Assembly: GCA_003222115.1 (NCBI GenBank)
Contig: QHUL01000073.1
Location: 1-32,135, forward strand
Length of the DNA: 32,135 nt
Source of the DNA: Gemmatimonadota bacterium
GTDB lineage: Bacteria > Gemmatimonadota > Gemmatimonadetes > Gemmatimonadales > GWC2-71-9
Direction of reading: 5' to 3'
The notes under the pieces were generated by a model. That model did not search any database and was not told where the DNA came from. It was given only the letters and a program-made list of their open reading frames with translations. Position numbers and translations under genes: made by a program. Shown here piece after piece: positions 8,848-19,336 of this stretch (positions are counted from its first letter, which is position 1; each line of letters starts with the position of its first letter).

Positions 8848-10652
8848 CGGGATCCCGGGGGCTGCGGAGCTGGCTCACGACGACCGATCACAAGCGGATC
8901 GGCCTGCTGTACTTCTACACGGCGTTCGCGTTCTTCCTGGTCGGCGGGCTCGAGGCGCTGCTGATCCGCGCCCAGCTGGCCCGGCCCAACGGCACCGTCG
9001 TCGGCGCCGAGACGTACAACCAGCTGTTCACGATGCACGGCACGACGATGGTGTTCCTCGCGCTGATGCCGTTGTCGGCGGCGTTCTTCAACTACATCGT
9101 GCCGCTCCAGATCGGGGCCCGCGACGTCGCGTTCCCGCGCCTCAACGCGTTCAGCTATTGGGTCTTCCTGCTCGGCGGCCTGTTCCTGAACGCGAGCTGG
9201 ATCGCCGGCCCCGTGTTCCGGGCGGGGGTGCTGAACGTCGCGCCGGACGCCGGCTGGTTCGGCTACGCGAACCTCACCGAGCGGCAATACTCCCCCGGTC
9301 CGAACGTGGACTTCTGGATGCTCGGCCTCCAGATCCTCGGTGTCTCCTCGCTCGCCGCGGGATTCAACTTCATCGTCACGATCTTGAATCTGCGGGCGCC
9401 GGGGATGAAGATGATGCGCCTGCCGACGTTCACCTGGATGACGCTTGTCACGCAATTCCTCGTGATCACGGCGTTCCCGGTGATCACCGTCGCGCTCGTC
9501 TTCCTCATGTTCGACCGCTTCTTCGGCGCGCACTTCTACGTGCCGCAGGCCGGCGCCACGCCGCTCCTGTGGCAGCACCTGTTTTGGCTGTTCGGTCACC
9601 CGGAGGTCTACATACTCATCCTCCCGGCGATGGGGATCGTCTCCGAGGTGCTGCCCACCTTCTCCCGCAAGCCCCTGTTCGGCTACACGGTCGTGGTCTA
9701 TTCCGGCGTGCTTATCGGGTTCATGGGATGGGGTGTGTGGAGTCATCACATGTTCTCCGTGGGGCTCGGGCCGATCGCGGACTCCGTCTTCTCGGCCACC
9801 ACGATGCTGATCGCGGTGCCGACCGGGGTGAAGATCTTCAACTGGATCGCCACGTTGTGGGGCGGCACGATCCGCGGCACGACGGCGCTGCACTTCGCCG
9901 TCGGCTTCATCGCGATGTTCATCATCGGCGGGCTCTCGGGCGTCACGCACGCCTCGCCCCCCGCCGACCTGCAGCAGACCGACACCTACTACGTGGTGGC
10001 GCACATCCACTACGTGCTGTTCGGGGGAACCATCTTCGGACTGTTCGCCGGGATCTACTACTGGTGGCCCAAGATGACCGGCCGGCTGCTCTCCGAGGCG
10101 CTCGGCAAGCTCCACTTCTGGCTCACCTTCATCGGGATGAACCTCGCGTTCTTCCCGATGCACCTGATCGGGCTGCTCGGTATGCCGCGGCGCATCTACA
10201 CGTACGCGCCGGACCTGGGCGTCTCCAGCCTCAACCTCGTCTCCACGATCGGCGCGCTCTTGATCGGGGTCGCGACGCTCGTGTTCGTCGTCAACCTGTG
10301 GCGCACGCGCTCGCACGGCGCTCCGGCGCCGAACGATCCCTGGGGCGGCGCCACGCTCGAGTGGGCGATCCCCTCGCCGCCGCCGCCCTACAATTTCTCC
10401 GTGATCCCGACGGTCGCGAGCCGGCTACCGCGCTGGAAGACGGAGCACCACGACCCGATGCCCGACCCGCCGGCCGCGCCGCCGGCCCCGGTCCACGTGC
10501 CGGGCGGCTCGTGGTGGCCGCCCGTGGCGGCGCTGGGGCTCCCGGTGCTCGCGCTCGCCTTGCTCACGCACCATCTGTGGCTCGCGTTCCTGGGCGTTGC
10601 GATCATGCTCTACGGCATCTACCGCTGGGCGTTCGAGCCCTTTGAGATCTAG
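8844..10652 (+). CDS. ctaD: Cytochrome c oxidase subunit I
   Basis: The 602-residue catalytic subunit carries heme a, heme a3 and CuB and reduces oxygen to water while pumping protons. ATG 8844 overlaps the ctaC stop. The ligands are all present: His65 (MHGTTMVF) and His389 for heme a, His387 for heme a3 (VVAHIHYVL), and His252, His301 and His302 for CuB. In GHPEVY the Tyr256 of the His-Tyr cross-link and Glu254 of the D-channel are intact, which marks an A1-type enzyme. Lys330 (PTGVK) fits the K-channel. After the usual twelve helices comes a Pro-rich linker (about residues 530-545) and about 55 residues with two more hydrophobic segments, so the C-terminus is longer than in the classical subunit. 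ctaE follows immediately. Confidence 0.97.
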   Translation: MTGSRGLRSWLTTTDHKRIGLLYFYTAFAFFLVGGLEALLIRAQLARPNGTVVGAETYNQLFTMHGTTMVFLALMPLSAAFFNYIVPLQIGARDVAFPRLNAFSYWVFLLGGLFLNASWIAGPVFRAGVLNVAPDAGWFGYANLTERQYSPGPNVDFWMLGLQILGVSSLAAGFNFIVTILNLRAPGMKMMRLPTFTWMTLVTQFLVITAFPVITVALVFLMFDRFFGAHFYVPQAGATPLLWQHLFWLFGHPEVYILILPAMGIVSEVLPTFSRKPLFGYTVVVYSGVLIGFMGWGVWSHHMFSVGLGPIADSVFSATTMLIAVPTGVKIFNWIATLWGGTIRGTTALHFAVGFIAMFIIGGLSGVTHASPPADLQQTDTYYVVAHIHYVLFGGTIFGLFAGIYYWWPKMTGRLLSEALGKLHFWLTFIGMNLAFFPMHLIGLLGMPRRIYTYAPDLGVSSLNLVSTIGALLIGVATLVFVVNLWRTRSHGAPAPNDPWGGATLEWAIPSPPPPYNFSVIPTVASRLPRWKTEHHDPMPDPPAAPPAPVHVPGGSWWPPVAALGLPVLALALLTHHLWLAFLGVAIMLYGIYRWAFEPFEI

Positions 10653-11237
10653 ATGACGCACGCCGCCGCCGCCCACCACACCAGCATGGGGCTCGACAGC
10701 CGCAAGATGGCGTTCTGGGCCTTCATCGGGTCGGAGTGCCTGCTGTTCGGCTCGCTCATCTCGACCTACCTGATCTACAAGGGCAAGAGCGTGGTCGGGC
10801 CGTACCCGCATGACATTCTCAACATCCCGTTCACCTCGGTCAGCACCTTCGACCTCCTGATGTCGAGCCTGATGATGGTGCTGGCGCTCGCGGCGGTGCA
10901 GCGCGGCGACCTCAAGTGGGCGAAGATCTGGCTGTTCGCGACGGCGTTCCTGGGGATCCTATTCCTGGGCGGGCAGGTGTACGAGTTCACCTCCTTCGTG
11001 CGCGAGGGACTCACCCTGCAGACGAACCTGTTCGGCTGCACGTTCTTCGTGCTGACGGGAACTCACGGCGCCCACGTCACGGTCGGGGTGCTGTGGCTCT
11101 TGACGCTGTGGGTGCGCGCGCTGCAGGGGAAGCTCGGCCCCGCCCAGGCGCTCACCGTCGAGATCTCAGGGCTCTACTGGCACTTCGTGGACGTGGTGTG
11201 GATCGTGATCTTCACCCTGGTCTACCTGATCCAATGA
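10653..11237 (+). CDS. ctaE: Cytochrome c oxidase subunit III
   Basis: The 194-residue protein has about five membrane helices, the short bacterial form that lacks the first two helices of the mitochondrial subunit. ATG 10653 directly follows the ctaD stop. Family signatures are GSECLLFGSL near the start, the conserved Glu in GGQVYEF, GTHGAHVTVG and the terminal YWHFVDVVWIVIF. Subunit III stabilises proton uptake and the lifetime of the catalytic subunit. Its stop overlaps the start of ctaF by four bases. Confidence 0.96.
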   Translation: MTHAAAAHHTSMGLDSRKMAFWAFIGSECLLFGSLISTYLIYKGKSVVGPYPHDILNIPFTSVSTFDLLMSSLMMVLALAAVQRGDLKWAKIWLFATAFLGILFLGGQVYEFTSFVREGLTLQTNLFGCTFFVLTGTHGAHVTVGVLWLLTLWVRALQGKLGPAQALTVEISGLYWHFVDVVWIVIFTLVYLIQ

Positions 11238-11584
11238 GCGGGGAGCGAGCGATGCCGGAGGCCGGGGAACACGCCCATCCGACCGTGGGGACCTACCTGC
11301 GCGTGGCGGCGATCCTCGTGATCCTCACCGTGCTCGAGGTCGGCGTGTTCTACGTGCCGGCCTTCCACGTGGTGCTCGTGCCGACGCTGCTCGCGCTCTC
11401 GGCCGTGAAGTTCGCCCTCGTGGTGCTGTTCTATATGCACCTGCGGATGGACAGCCGGTTCTTCTCGTTCCTGTTCGGGGGGCCGTTTCTACTCGCTGTC
11501 GTGGTGTTGGTGGCGCTACTGTTCCTCTTTTTCGGCCATTTCACGCTGCGTGGGGCGGCGGGGGGCGGGGGCGCGGGAGGCTGA
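11234..11584 (+). CDS. ctaF: Cytochrome c oxidase subunit IV (prokaryotic COX4 type)
   Basis: The 116-residue protein has three membrane helices: VAAILVILTVLEVGVFY, VLVPTLLALSAVKFALVVLFYMHL, and FLLAVVVLVALLFLFFGHF. The FALVVLFYMHLRMDSRFF segment is the hallmark of the bacterial subunit IV family. ATG 11234 gives an ATGA overlap with ctaE. A second in-frame ATG at 11252 has GGGGAG a few bases upstream, so the true start could be either. The C-terminus is a Gly/Ala tail (GAAGGGGAGG) encoded by a G-rich tract that also supplies the ribosome site of ctaG. Confidence 0.9.
   Translation: MSGERAMPEAGEHAHPTVGTYLRVAAILVILTVLEVGVFYVPAFHVVLVPTLLALSAVKFALVVLFYMHLRMDSRFFSFLFGGPFLLAVVVLVALLFLFFGHFTLRGAAGGGGAGG
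11552..11577 (+). other. G-quadruplex-type G-tract over the ctaF end and ctaG ribosome site
   Basis: Four G-runs (4, 6, 5 and 3 bases) are separated by loops of 4, 1 and 3 bases on the coding strand. The tract codes for the Gly-rich tail of ctaF. The GGAGG used for ctaG (11576-11580) abuts it, so a folded structure could limit ctaG translation. Confidence 0.4.
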
Positions 11585-11586
11585 TC

Positions 11587-12390
11587 GTGCCACGGCCGTG
11601 GCAGGCCTGGGACCTGCATCCGAGCGTCGTGATAGGGCTCGTCCTTCTGGGCGGGCTCTACGTGTCTTGGGGGGGGCTCGCCGCGCGCCGCAGCCAGGTG
11701 GCGGCCTTCGCGGGTGCTCTCGTCGTGCTGTTCTTCGCCTTGAACGGCCCGCTGCACAACCTCTCGGACGGCTACCTCTTCAGCGCCCACATGGCGCAGC
11801 ATCTGGTGCTCACGCTGCTGTTTCCGCCGCTGCTCCTGTACGGCACGCCCGCGGGGGTGGCGCGGCGGCTGCTCCGGCCCGTGTGGGTGCGCCGGGTGGC
11901 CGAGGTCGTCACGCGGCCGCTCGTCGCCGCGGCGCTCTTCACGGCGCCGATCGCGCTGTGGCACCTCCCCGTACTCTACGAGGCAGCGCTGCGCCACCAC
12001 CCGCTGCACATCGTCCAGCACCTCGTCTTCCTCACGACGGCGGTGCTGATGTGGTGCCCGGTGCTCTCCCCGGTCCCCGAGCTGCCGCGCCTTCACTACG
12101 CGGGGCAGATGCTGTACCTGTTTCTGTTGGGGATCCCGATGTCGGTGGTGGGCGCGCTCATTACCCTGGCCGACCAGGTGCTCTACCCCTTCTACGCCGC
12201 GGCCCCCCGCGTCTTCGGGCTGCCGCCGCTCGCCGACCAGCAGATCGGCGGGCTGATGATGTGGGTGCCCGGGGGGCTGGTCTTCTGGCTGGCGATGACG
12301 GTGGTGTGGTTCCGCTGGTCGGCGAGCGAGCCGGAAGAGGAGGCCGAGCCTATTCCCCTTCCTCCGTCTCCCCCAGGGGGTGCTTCCTGA
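11587..12390 (+). CDS. ctaG: CtaG-like cytochrome oxidase assembly membrane protein (caa3_CtaG family)
   Basis: The 267-residue protein starts at GTG 11587, with GGAGG six bases upstream. About seven membrane helices are visible. Conserved elements of the caa3_CtaG family are the His-containing motifs SAHMAQHLVLTLLFPPLLL, ALWHLPVLYEAALRHHPLHIVQHLVF and the terminal DQQIGGLMMWVPGG. The family accompanies caa3 oxidase operons and is needed for active enzyme, probably through copper delivery; it is unrelated to the Cox11-type protein also called CtaG. It closes the operon. No heme a synthase (ctaA/ctaB) or Sco gene is in the window. Its last 41 bases overlap the 3' end of the convergent membrane-protein gene. 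Confidence 0.88.
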   Translation: MPRPWQAWDLHPSVVIGLVLLGGLYVSWGGLAARRSQVAAFAGALVVLFFALNGPLHNLSDGYLFSAHMAQHLVLTLLFPPLLLYGTPAGVARRLLRPVWVRRVAEVVTRPLVAAALFTAPIALWHLPVLYEAALRHHPLHIVQHLVFLTTAVLMWCPVLSPVPELPRLHYAGQMLYLFLLGIPMSVVGALITLADQVLYPFYAAAPRVFGLPPLADQQIGGLMMWVPGGLVFWLAMTVVWFRWSASEPEEEAEPIPLPPSPPGGAS

Positions 12391-12853
12391 GCTCTTCTCC
12401 GATCTTGGGGTGCTCGCGCCAGAGGTAGTACCCCATCCCCAGCGCCGCGATCGCGTTCCCGATCGCCACGTTCCACCAGGCGAGCGCGCCCAGGAGCGGT
12501 TGGGCGAGGATCGCGACGGTCACGTAGAAGCCGAACTCGAAAACCGCGAAGAACACCACGAGGAGATACAGCGTCGGCGGCGCCACCTCGACCTCGGCCG
12601 CGAGCGCGGCCGCGACCACGCCCACCACGATGAAGGCGCTGACGTGAATCATGGTGTAACCGATGATGCGGGAGTACTCGATCACCACCTGCGAGGGGTC
12701 GTGCGCACCCCAGAAGACAGCGGACCCGAGCATCGCCGGCGTGAAGAAGGGGCGGCCGTTGATCGTGTCCACGATCAGGAACCAGAGGGCCACGGCGGCC
12801 GCCCCGAGACAGCCCGCGACGAATCCTTCGCGCAAGATCCGCGTCAGCTGCAT
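12350..12853 (-). CDS. Unknown four-helix membrane protein
   Basis: The 167-residue product is taken from ATG 12853 (MQLTRILREG), with GGAG at a spacing of about five bases; the ORF could extend further upstream but with less protein-like sequence. Four hydrophobic helices are visible: VAGCLGAAAVALWFLIVDTI, YTMIHVSAFIVVGVVAAALA, LYLLVVFFAVFEFGFYVTVA, and WWNVAIGNAIAALGMGYYLW. The polar C-terminus reads YYLWREHPKIGEELRKHPLG. I do not recognise the family. It is convergent with ctaG (41-base overlap) and divergent from the next membrane protein, which suggests but does not prove a link to respiration. Confidence 0.8.
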   Translation of the reverse strand: MQLTRILREGFVAGCLGAAAVALWFLIVDTINGRPFFTPAMLGSAVFWGAHDPSQVVIEYSRIIGYTMIHVSAFIVVGVVAAALAAEVEVAPPTLYLLVVFFAVFEFGFYVTVAILAQPLLGALAWWNVAIGNAIAALGMGYYLWREHPKIGEELRKHPLGETEEGE

Positions 12854-12901
12854 GCGCTCTCCCGAAGTCGGTTGCGTCAATATATCCCTCGGCACAACGC
12901 C

Positions 12902-12910
12902 TGCTAGATT
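12902..12910 (+). promoter_or_regulatory. Possible extended -10 promoter
   Basis: TGCTAGATT matches the extended -10 form TGnTAnnnT. It would start transcription near 12917, twenty bases before the membrane-protein gene at 12937. No -35 hexamer stands out, which is tolerated for extended -10 promoters. Confidence 0.35.
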
Positions 12911-12936
12911 AGGGTCCACCGCTCGGAGCACGACCG

Positions 12937-13599
12937 ATGACTGTCTGGCGCCGCTCGCCCGTCTATCCGCTGTGCCTCCTCGTCGGCGCGCTGCTGTTCG
13001 GGAGCGCCGGGCTCGCGCATCCGTTGCTCACCGGCGACGGCCCGACGCAGCTCGCCGTCATCGCCGGGACGCCGGCGTGGCGCACGATTCACTGGGCGCT
13101 GCTGTTCGGCTTGCCGCTGATGTTCGCCGGGCTGATTGGACTCGCGCTGCGCCACGCGGGGACGCCGGGGGACGTGGCGGCTCGCGCCGGGGCGCTGCTC
13201 GCGACGCTCGGGTTCGGGGGCTGGATGCTGAACGTGCTGTTCATGGTCGGCGCCGGCGGGCAGCTGGCGCGGGCCTACGCGACGGCGGACCCGGGGCTCA
13301 CCGCGACGCAGGCGATCTTCGTGTACGACATGCTGCATCCGTTCGGCCTGGCGGCGGAGCGGGTCGCGACGTTCACGGTGGGATTCGCGCTCTACGCCTA
13401 CGGTTGGGGCATTCGTAACGGCCAGGTGTATCCGCGCTGGCTGGGTTGGCTCGGCATTGCGATCGGCGCGACCGCCGCCGCGGTGGCGGTGGTCTTCACC
13501 GAGTTCTCCCTCAACATGTTCTACGCCCAGGCGCTCGTGGTCGTGTGGTTCGCCGTGGTGGGAGCGCTGATGCTCCGGGACGCGCGCGCGCCCGCGTGA
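12937..13599 (+). CDS. Unknown six-helix membrane protein
   Basis: The 220-residue product starts at ATG 12937, with GGAG at 12925-12928 eight bases upstream. About six hydrophobic helices alternate with short loops. Visible features are a His/Gly-rich first loop (GLAHPLLTGDGPTQLAVIAG), HWALLFGLPLMFAGLIGLAL, VYDMLHPFGLAAERVATFTVGFALYAYGWGI and NGQVYPRWLGWLGIAIG. The last of these (short charged loop, PRWLGW, then a helix) resembles small DUF4386-like integral membrane proteins, but I cannot assign it. It stands alone and is followed by a strong palindromic terminator. Confidence 0.78.
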   Translation: MTVWRRSPVYPLCLLVGALLFGSAGLAHPLLTGDGPTQLAVIAGTPAWRTIHWALLFGLPLMFAGLIGLALRHAGTPGDVAARAGALLATLGFGGWMLNVLFMVGAGGQLARAYATADPGLTATQAIFVYDMLHPFGLAAERVATFTVGFALYAYGWGIRNGQVYPRWLGWLGIAIGATAAAVAVVFTEFSLNMFYAQALVVVWFAVVGALMLRDARAPA

Positions 13600-13603
13600 C
13601 GTG

Positions 13604-13640
13604 AAAAACCAGTGGCCGGCGCCGTACGGCGCCGGCCACT
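13604..13640. terminator. Bidirectional intrinsic terminator between a membrane protein gene and htrA
   Basis: Bases 13611-13640 are a perfect 30-base palindrome (15-base arms, centre GCCGTACGGC). An A5 run at 13604-13608 becomes a T5 run when read from the minus strand, so the hairpin plus T-tract forms a classical terminator for htrA. For the plus-strand gene the hairpin lacks a T-tract. Confidence 0.75.
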
Positions 13641-13659
13641 CATCGGCTCGTCGCAGGAC

Positions 13660-15243
<1,584 letters not shown>

Positions 15244-15252
15244 CGTTCCCCC

Positions 15253-17211
<1,959 letters not shown>

Positions 17212-17269
17212 ACGAGGCACTCCTTCGATCAAGAACCGTTGATGCGCGCACGCTACCGATGGTCGCGAA

Positions 17270-17285
17270 AGCAAGCCCCGTGCCG
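17270..17285 (-). promoter_or_regulatory. Candidate sigma-54 (-24/-12) promoter of dnaK-htrA
   Basis: Read on the minus strand, the bases are CGGCACG-GGGC-TTGCT, against the consensus TGGCACG-N4-TTGCW, with a single mismatch. GG (17284-17283) and GC (17272-17271) have the required ten-base gap. Transcription would begin near 17260, about 49 bases ahead of the dnaK ATG. In GC-rich DNA a chance match is possible. Confidence 0.4.
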
Positions 17286-17300
17286 GGGAAAGGTGCCAAG

Positions 17301-17330
17301 ATGGCAGAGCGTTGAACAGGGGTCTATCTT
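17301..17330 (+). promoter_or_regulatory. Possible promoter giving a leaderless rhomboid mRNA
   Basis: ATGGCA at 17301-17306 and TATCTT at 17325-17330 are 18 bases apart. Six bases separate the -10 from the GTG start at 17337, so transcription would begin at or next to the start codon. This fits the absence of a Shine-Dalgarno sequence. Confidence 0.35.
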
Positions 17331-17336
17331 TCCCGC

Positions 17337-18083
17337 GTGTTCCCCTACAAGGATGACAATCCCACTATCCTCACGCCCGTCGTCACGGTGGGGATCATCG
17401 CCCTCAACCTGGCAGCCTGGATTTTCCTGCAAGGCGCCGGGGCAGAGGGCCCCCTGGCCCGCTCGGTGTGCGAGCTGGGCCTCATACCCGGCGAGGTGCT
17501 CAGGACGGTGCCCGCGGGCACCGCGGTCCCGCTCGGTCCCGGGATGCAATGCGTGACCACGGCCGAGCCCCACTGGTGGACCGTGCTCACCTCCATGTTC
17601 ATGCACGGCGGCTGGTTCCACGTACTCGGCAACATGTGGTTCCTGTGGGTGTTCGGGAACAACATCGAGGACTCGATGGGGCATGGGCGCTTCGTCGTGT
17701 TCTATCTCGTGTGCGGTGCGGCGGCCGCGGCGGCACAGGCGTTGGCCGATCCGCGCTCGGCGGTCCCGATGGTCGGGGCATCGGGGGCGATCAGCGGCGT
17801 TCTGGGCGGCTACCTGCTGCTCTACCCGCGGGTACGGGTGCACACGCTGATCACGCTCGGCTTTTTCATCACCACGGTGGCGCTCCCCGCCTACGTCATC
17901 CTCGGCTACTGGTTTCTGCTGCAGCTCCTGATGGGAACGGTGGGCGCGCTGTCGCAGGCGCAGGGCGGCGTCGCGTTCTGGGCCCACGTGGGCGGCTTCG
18001 TGGCCGGGCTCGTGCTGATCAAGCTGTTCGCGAGCCGCGAGCTGATGGAGCAGCGGCAGGTTACTCTTCCGCGTGATGCTTGA
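17337..18083 (+). CDS. Rhomboid-family intramembrane serine protease
   Basis: The 248-residue protein cleaves transmembrane segments of substrate proteins inside the inner membrane. GTG 17337 starts the typical [10 protein letters not shown] opening of the family. The catalytic Ser149 lies in GASGAISG, its partner His217 in [11 protein letters not shown], and Asn99 of the oxyanion hole in [15 protein letters not shown]. About six to seven helices are visible. A 50-residue loop between helices 1 and 2 (residues 33-80) carries two Cys (45, 72), and its [14 protein letters not shown] follow-on is typical. The last eight codons read through the decayed end of the convergent phoU relic, so the C-terminal residues (QVTLPRDA) may be a recent product of that junction. 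Confidence 0.95.
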   Translation: MFPYKDDNPTILTPVVTVGIIALNLAAWIFLQGAGAEGPLARSVCELGLIPGEVLRTVPAGTAVPLGPGMQCVTTAEPHWWTVLTSMFMHGGWFHVLGNMWFLWVFGNNIEDSMGHGRFVVFYLVCGAAAAAAQALADPRSAVPMVGASGAISGVLGGYLLLYPRVRVHTLITLGFFITTVALPAYVILGYWFLLQLLMGTVGALSQAQGGVAFWAHVGGFVAGLVLIKLFASRELMEQRQVTLPRDA

Positions 18084-18205
18084 TCGTCCTTCCCCTCGAC
18101 CAGGAAGACGACGTCCTCCGCGATGTTGGTCGCCAGGTCCGCCACCCGCTCCAGGTTGCGGCTCACGAGGGCGGCGGCGAGGGCGAGCAGAGATTATTTC
18201 GTCAT
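18061..18205 (-). pseudogene. Decayed pstS-start/phoU-end fusion relic
   Basis: Behind a strong GGAGGAG site (18217-18211) an ATG at 18205 opens MTK, then TAA, then SLLALAAAL, which resembles the signal peptide of an exported protein such as PstS. The same frame runs on as SRNLERVADLATNIAEDV and then VFLVEGKD, which is the C-terminal helix of PhoU. One extra base at about 18085 throws the frame. Skipping it restores IKHHAEE and TAA at 18063-18061, the normal PhoU ending. The relic therefore has a deletion joining two genes, a stop at codon 4 and a +1 frameshift, and it cannot give PhoU. Its end overlaps the rhomboid stop by 23 bases. The PhoU match is strong; the pstS origin of the 5' part is an inference from position and signal-peptide character. 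Confidence 0.7.
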
Positions 18206-18220
18206 GGTCGCTCCTCCGGG

Positions 18221-19264
18221 TTAGAACGTGAACTGCATCTGAAACAGGCCGCGCGACCGCGTGGCGTCCTGCAGACCCGTCGGTGTCGTCTCATACGACA
18301 GGTTGTCGACGTCCGCGAGCACGCGGAGGTTGGGCGTGACCTGATAGGAGATGCCACCGATGACCCGCGTCTGCCGGTCTCCGCTCACGCTTGTGTTGGG
18401 ATCGACGACGTCCACGCGGGCGATCAACGTGACGCCGCTGCTCTGGACGTGGTACACGCCGAATGCACTAATCACGCGCCCGGTGGTCTCGGGAACGGGC
18501 GGTGCCGTGACCGTGTCTTTCGTGGCCGCGTACTCAGCGGCGAGCGTAAATTGCTTCGACCGGTAGGACAGCATCCCGAGAAAGCGGTTACGAGTGCCGC
18601 CGCTCGTGGGCTTGCCGACCCCTGCGTAGCCCGTGATCCGGAGGCCGCCCACACGGCTGTTGTCGTCGGTCTTGACGAGGCGGACGGAGACGCGCGCCAT
18701 CACGTCCTTTCGGTTGTCCCCCGTGCCGCCGCTGTAGCCTTCACCGTTCACGACCGTGAGCTGGCCATTCACCTGGTCGTCCTGCCACTTGCCGTCGATC
18801 CCGGCGCCGAAGTCCGCGGCGGTGGCGTAGCCGTTGCGGTCGAGCGCCATGGTCCCCTGCATGCGGTAGTCCCACAGCGCCTCTTCCCAGTCGAGCCACG
18901 GCGTGTGCAGTAGGCCGAGCTTGTAGGTGAGGTCGCTGCCGGTTGGGGTCCACGCCGCGAACGCGTACTTGAGCCGCAACATCTGGTTCCCGCTGCCGCT
19001 CGGCTGGAGGTCACCCGTCACGCGCGTCTGGAGGCCGCCCGAGAACTTGCCGAGCACGTTGATGTAGGCGCGCTGGATCGAGAACTGGTTCTGGTCCCCC
19101 GCGCCCAAACTGTCCTTGAGCTGGTACAGGTACTGGCCATACACGACGCCGCTCACGGTCACCTGCGGTGGCGGTGGAGCGGTCTGTTGGGCGGTCACTG
19201 GGACCACCCCCCCCGCGGCGGCCACGACGGCCACCGCGAGCGCCCGACGAATGGACCACGTCAT
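18221..19264 (-). CDS. Outer-membrane porin, OprO/OprP-like (phosphate-locus context)
   Basis: The 347-residue product starts at ATG 19264 behind a purine-rich AAGGAGGGGAG site. A signal peptide (ALAVAVVAAAGGVVPVTA) is followed by a short Gln/Pro linker and amphipathic beta-strand sequence rich in alternating aromatic residues. The protein ends in Phe (MQFTF), the sorting signal of barrel proteins. QFSIQRAYINVLGKFSGGLQTRVTGDL and LKYAFAAWTPTGSDLTYKLGLLHTPW match the pattern of porins of the OprO/OprP type. It is shorter than the 400-plus residues usual there. Its neighbours on the same strand are a phoB fragment upstream and a pstS/phoU relic downstream, so a phosphate role is likely by context. 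The gene itself appears intact. Confidence 0.8.
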   Translation of the reverse strand: MTWSIRRALAVAVVAAAGGVVPVTAQQTAPPPPQVTVSGVVYGQYLYQLKDSLGAGDQNQFSIQRAYINVLGKFSGGLQTRVTGDLQPSGSGNQMLRLKYAFAAWTPTGSDLTYKLGLLHTPWLDWEEALWDYRMQGTMALDRNGYATAADFGAGIDGKWQDDQVNGQLTVVNGEGYSGGTGDNRKDVMARVSVRLVKTDDNSRVGGLRITGYAGVGKPTSGGTRNRFLGMLSYRSKQFTLAAEYAATKDTVTAPPVPETTGRVISAFGVYHVQSSGVTLIARVDVVDPNTSVSGDRQTRVIGGISYQVTPNLRVLADVDNLSYETTPTGLQDATRSRGLFQMQFTF

Positions 19265-19336
19265 TGGGTGTCTCCCCTCCTTGGGGAATCGGTTGTTGAG
19301 GTCGTGCTACATCGCGGCAAACCAAGCCCACCGGCG

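Noticed and set aside
8826-10316. 496-codon open frame antisense to ctaD
   Set aside because: Its Glu/Arg/Asp-rich translation is the complement of hydrophobic codons in subunit I.
12872-12910. TTGCGT as a -35 partner for TAGATT
   Set aside because: The spacing is 27 bases, too long for a sigma-70 promoter; only the extended -10 is kept.
17212-17336. CIRCE/HrcA operator upstream of dnaK
   Set aside because: No TTAGCACTC-N9-GAGTGCTAA or near match is present in the gap.
17906-18166. 86-codon frame starting at the PhoU-like segment, as an intact small gene
   Set aside because: Only its first 28 codons match PhoU. The rest is antisense to the rhomboid gene after a +1 frameshift, so it is annotated as a relic.
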